A stretch of DNA of 6,471 bases from an uncultured Coriobacteriales bacterium (lineage in GTDB: Bacteria > Actinomycetota > Coriobacteriia > Coriobacteriales > Atopobiaceae). The position numbers and the translations under genes are program-made. Below, in pieces: positions 4,839-6,471 of the stretch. Below the pieces are notes generated by a model that had not been told where the DNA came from, ran no database searches, and saw nothing but the letters and a program-made list of their open reading frames with translations. Location: NCBI GenBank assembly GCA_947305035.1, contig CAMZCV010000061.1, positions 1 to 6,471 on the forward strand, written 5' to 3'. Position 1 is the stretch's first letter. Every line of letters begins with the position of its first letter.

Positions 4839-5090
4839 ATGGCAGAGAACGAGATCATCACCGGCGCGGAGCTCAGCGACGAGAACCTCGACGCAATTGC
4901 GGGCGGCTACGTGTTCTTCAACGGTGACGGCTATGAAGTCATCGACAACAAGGGAAACGTGGTCAAGACGTTCTGGGGAACCAAGATTGACGACCATCGC
5001 CATGCTAAGGACTACGCGAGCGAGCTGGGCTTCAGCGCAGACGACATCACCTGGTACGAGCTCGATGACCTGCGCAGGAGGAACCAGTAG
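4839..5090 (+). CDS. Secreted peptide precursor with double-glycine leader
   Basis: This 83-aa protein has ATG 4839 and an AAAGGAGA site (6-base spacer). Longer in-frame starts have no such site and give an implausible N-terminus. Residues 1-23 form a classic double-glycine leader: a short acidic helix, ELSDENLDAIAGG, with Leu12, Leu17 and Ile20 at the positions read by C39-peptidase ABC transporters. Cleavage is predicted after Gly23. The mature part (60 residues) starts YVFFNGDGYEVIDNKGNVV and continues to a helical, charged end (FSADDITWYELDDLRRRNQ). It has no Cys and few Ser/Thr, so lanthipeptide or sactipeptide chemistry is unlikely. It is also large and charged for a pore-forming bacteriocin, and looks more like a small folded domain of beta strands followed by helices. 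No transporter, modification enzyme or immunity gene is in the window. The leader call is solid; the function of the mature protein is unknown. Confidence 0.75.
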   Translation: MAENEIITGAELSDENLDAIAGGYVFFNGDGYEVIDNKGNVVKTFWGTKIDDHRHAKDYASELGFSADDITWYELDDLRRRNQ

Positions 5091-5142
5091 GGGCCATCCG
5101 TTCACCAGGACGGGCTGTCGAGCCCAAGCAATAGAAACACAG

Positions 5143-5172
5143 CATGAAGGCCATCTTCCGATGGCCTTCATG
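5143..5172. terminator. Perfect 13-bp hairpin between convergent genes
   Basis: CATGAAGGCCATC (5143-5155) and GATGGCCTTCATG (5160-5172) pair perfectly around a TTCC loop. It sits between the stop codons of the leader-peptide gene (plus) and the surface-protein gene (minus). On the minus strand the stem is followed by CTGTGTTTCTA, a weak U-rich tail, while the plus-strand side has none. The main job is therefore probably ending the surface-protein transcript. Confidence 0.65.
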
Positions 5173-5201
5173 ACGTTGAGAAGCACCGCGAGGATGCGCG
5201 G

Positions 5202-6471
5202 CTATTCCTCGGGATCCTCGGCTGCCATGTGATGGGAGGAGTATGCGGCCACGGCGCCTCCTGCCACAACTGTAGCTGCGAGCCAGCCGTCCATGCTGGC
5301 AAACGGATCTCCCGTTCCGGGGATCGGCGAGTTGTCAGGCTTCGGTGTTGGGTCGGGCGTCGGTTCCGGCTTCGGCTCCGGCTCGGGCTCTGGCTCCGGC
5401 TCGGGTTCTGGCGGGTTTTCGATTTCCACTGACGGAATGACAGGCTTTTCATCGGGTCCGATGATGACGTTCGCAACATGGAACACTTCGTTGCCGTAAT
5501 CGAGTTTTCCGGCATCGTCGCCGAGTTCGAGATAGCCTGGCGTGGCGGAATCGGTGAGCTCGTCATCGGCAGCCTGCGCGTAGAGTCCCTCGGACCCCGC
5601 AGCGAACGAGGCGGCGGCAAGTGCGCTTTCGTCCACATCCGCCGTTTCGCCGTAGGCCTCATCATGGTAGTACACCGTGATTTCCTGTCCCTCTTGCGGC
5701 ACGGTATAGACGTCGGCGCGTCCGTAATCAATAACCAGATAATTGCGATGACCGTCTTCGGTTGCGCCATCATTCGTGAGCAGCCACACGTTGGAGCCGT
5801 TCACCTTCGCAACTGGATACGTCACCTGCATGAGCTCGCCTGGATCGTCCAGCTCGTCATAGTGGATAAGCTCCAAGGCCTTGCCGTCATACGAATAGCA
5901 GGCGCAGATATACGTTCCTTCCTGTGGAAGGCCAGCCAATCCGTCGCCTATCGGCATTTTGGAGTCGCCAAAACCGTTGATATCGAGCTTGAGACTCTTC
6001 CTTTCCACAGATATCGACTTCACCGTACCCGTATCCAGGTACGTGTTCTCCTCCATGGTGGAACAGTCGATCTCGCTCACGATGTAGCGATAATCGAGGT
6101 CATCGTCGAACTCTGTTTGGAGGGTATACGCAATGGTGAGGTTCGCGATGCCGTTTGCCAGCATCTCCGTGCCCTGAGTTCCCTCGGGAGCGACCATGAT
6201 GCTCGTCTCGAGAGAGTCCATGTTGCGGACGGCTATCAAGAAGGAGCCGTCTTCGAGGGTGGCGAAGCTTTCAAGCGCCATGCGCGGAGCGACGAAATGC
6301 CTATCTTCCTCATTGGTGCCGAAGACGCCCGACGCGAAGAACGTGCGTGCCTCATCGAGCTTCTGCACGGCCCCCTCGCTGTCGGTGCGCAATGCTCCCC
6401 TGAGGTCGATGCTGAATTCCTGCAGTATGCCTTCGACCGTGTCGATTGCGCTAACCATGTCATGGCAGCAG
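5202..6471 (-). CDS. Cell-wall anchored surface protein (LPXTG-like), N-terminus outside the window
   Basis: The frame is open to the window's right edge. The visible ATG at 6458 has no ribosome binding site, and no signal peptide follows it, so the true start is upstream. From that Met, 418 residues are visible. About 1-345 form an acidic extracellular region without a family I recognise. It is predicted to be strand-rich, with blocks such as SFLIAVRNMDS, YRYIVSEIDCSTMEEN, TYICACYSYDGKALELIHYD and NYLVIDYGRADVYTV. Residues about 349-375 are a Pro/Glu repeat spacer (EPEPEPEP...TPDPTPKPD), typical for crossing the peptidoglycan. IPGTG (379-383) resembles an LPXTG sortase motif, followed by a hydrophobic segment (WLAATVVAGGAVAAY, 392-406). 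The tail is unusual: HHMAAEDPEE is acidic, where sortase substrates normally end in Arg/Lys. Attachment by sortase is therefore likely but not certain. Confidence 0.75.
   Translation of the reverse strand, partial: CCHDMVSAIDTVEGILQEFSIDLRGALRTDSEGAVQKLDEARTFFASGVFGTNEEDRHFVAPRMALESFATLEDGSFLIAVRNMDSLETSIMVAPEGTQGTEMLANGIANLTIAYTLQTEFDDDLDYRYIVSEIDCSTMEENTYLDTGTVKSISVERKSLKLDINGFGDSKMPIGDGLAGLPQEGTYICACYSYDGKALELIHYDELDDPGELMQVTYPVAKVNGSNVWLLTNDGATEDGHRNYLVIDYGRADVYTVPQEGQEITVYYHDEAYGETADVDESALAAASFAAGSEGLYAQAADDELTDSATPGYLELGDDAGKLDYGNEVFHVANVIIGPDEKPVIPSVEIENPPEPEPEPEPEPEPKPEPTPDPTPKPDNSPIPGTGDPFASMDGWLAATVVAGGAVAAYSSHHMAAEDPEE
5361..5411 (-). repeat. Hexanucleotide low-complexity tract coding for Glu-Pro repeats
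   Basis: Near-identical 6-bp units (GGCTCC, GGCTCG, GGCTCT on the plus strand) encode the EPEPEP wall-spacer of the surface protein. Such tracts can gain or lose units by slippage in multiples of 6 bp without a frameshift, changing the length of the spacer. Confidence 0.7.

Noticed and set aside
4583..4861. 92-codon minus-strand ORF upstream of the leader-peptide gene
   Set aside because: It starts inside the leader-peptide gene without a ribosome binding site and resembles no family I know; a decayed transposase was considered, but no IS3 integrase motif is present.
5112..5125. GGGCT/AGCCC stem-loop after the leader-peptide gene
   Set aside because: A 5-bp stem without a T tract is easily expected by chance in this GC-rich sequence.
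5168..5773. 201-codon minus-strand ORF in another frame of the surface-protein gene
   Set aside because: Its Arg/Ser-rich composition is a frame-shifted reading of the EP-repeat protein; the 418-codon frame explains the region.

Overview
The window is a high-GC accessory region, probably from a Gram-positive actinobacterium. Coriobacteriia would fit best, but this is an inference and not a proof. It rests on the strong AGGAG-type ribosome binding sites, a LPXTG-like sorting signal after an EP-rich wall spacer, and a small protein whose N-terminus is a double-glycine leader (LSDENLDAIAGG). No rRNA, tRNA or CRISPR array is visible. No relaxase, transporter or integrase lies inside the window, so the elements seen here are incomplete or continue outside it.

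Region 1 (1-1350, plus strand) is a three-gene cassette that ends in a clear intrinsic terminator. It holds the C-terminal part of a DUF4417 protein, then a translationally coupled 147-aa nuclease of the LHH branch of the HNH/ENDO VII superfamily, then a 137-aa SUKH (SMI1/KNR4-type) protein. The last two have the layout of a polymorphic-toxin effector and its immunity protein, but the toxin has no delivery domain.

Region 2 (1400-2890, minus strand) is the remnant of a mobilizable element. It has a MobC-like relaxosome protein with an in-frame amber codon before a coding-looking 37-codon tail. Upstream of mobC lies a 260-bp non-coding region with two copies of a 15-bp direct repeat, each followed by a long inverted repeat, which is a good oriT candidate. 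Beyond that is the C-terminal two-thirds of a DnaB-like helicase domain that has lost its Walker A region.

Region 3 (2890-4580, plus strand) starts at the helicase break. It has a 96-aa ORF that may be a truncated nuclease toxin of the BECR type (weak call). A lower-GC spacer with a promoter follows, then a 34-aa ORF with an excellent ribosome binding site, then a 301-aa Sel1-repeat protein and a strong intrinsic terminator.

Region 4 (4580-6471) begins with about 250 bp of non-coding DNA whose left edge resembles an IS3-family end. Next is an 83-aa double-glycine-leader peptide gene on the plus strand. It converges, across a perfect 13-bp hairpin, on a minus-strand gene for a large wall-anchored surface protein whose N-terminus lies outside the window. 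Overall the window reads as a mosaic of interbacterial-competition cassettes, mobilization debris and surface or secreted proteins.
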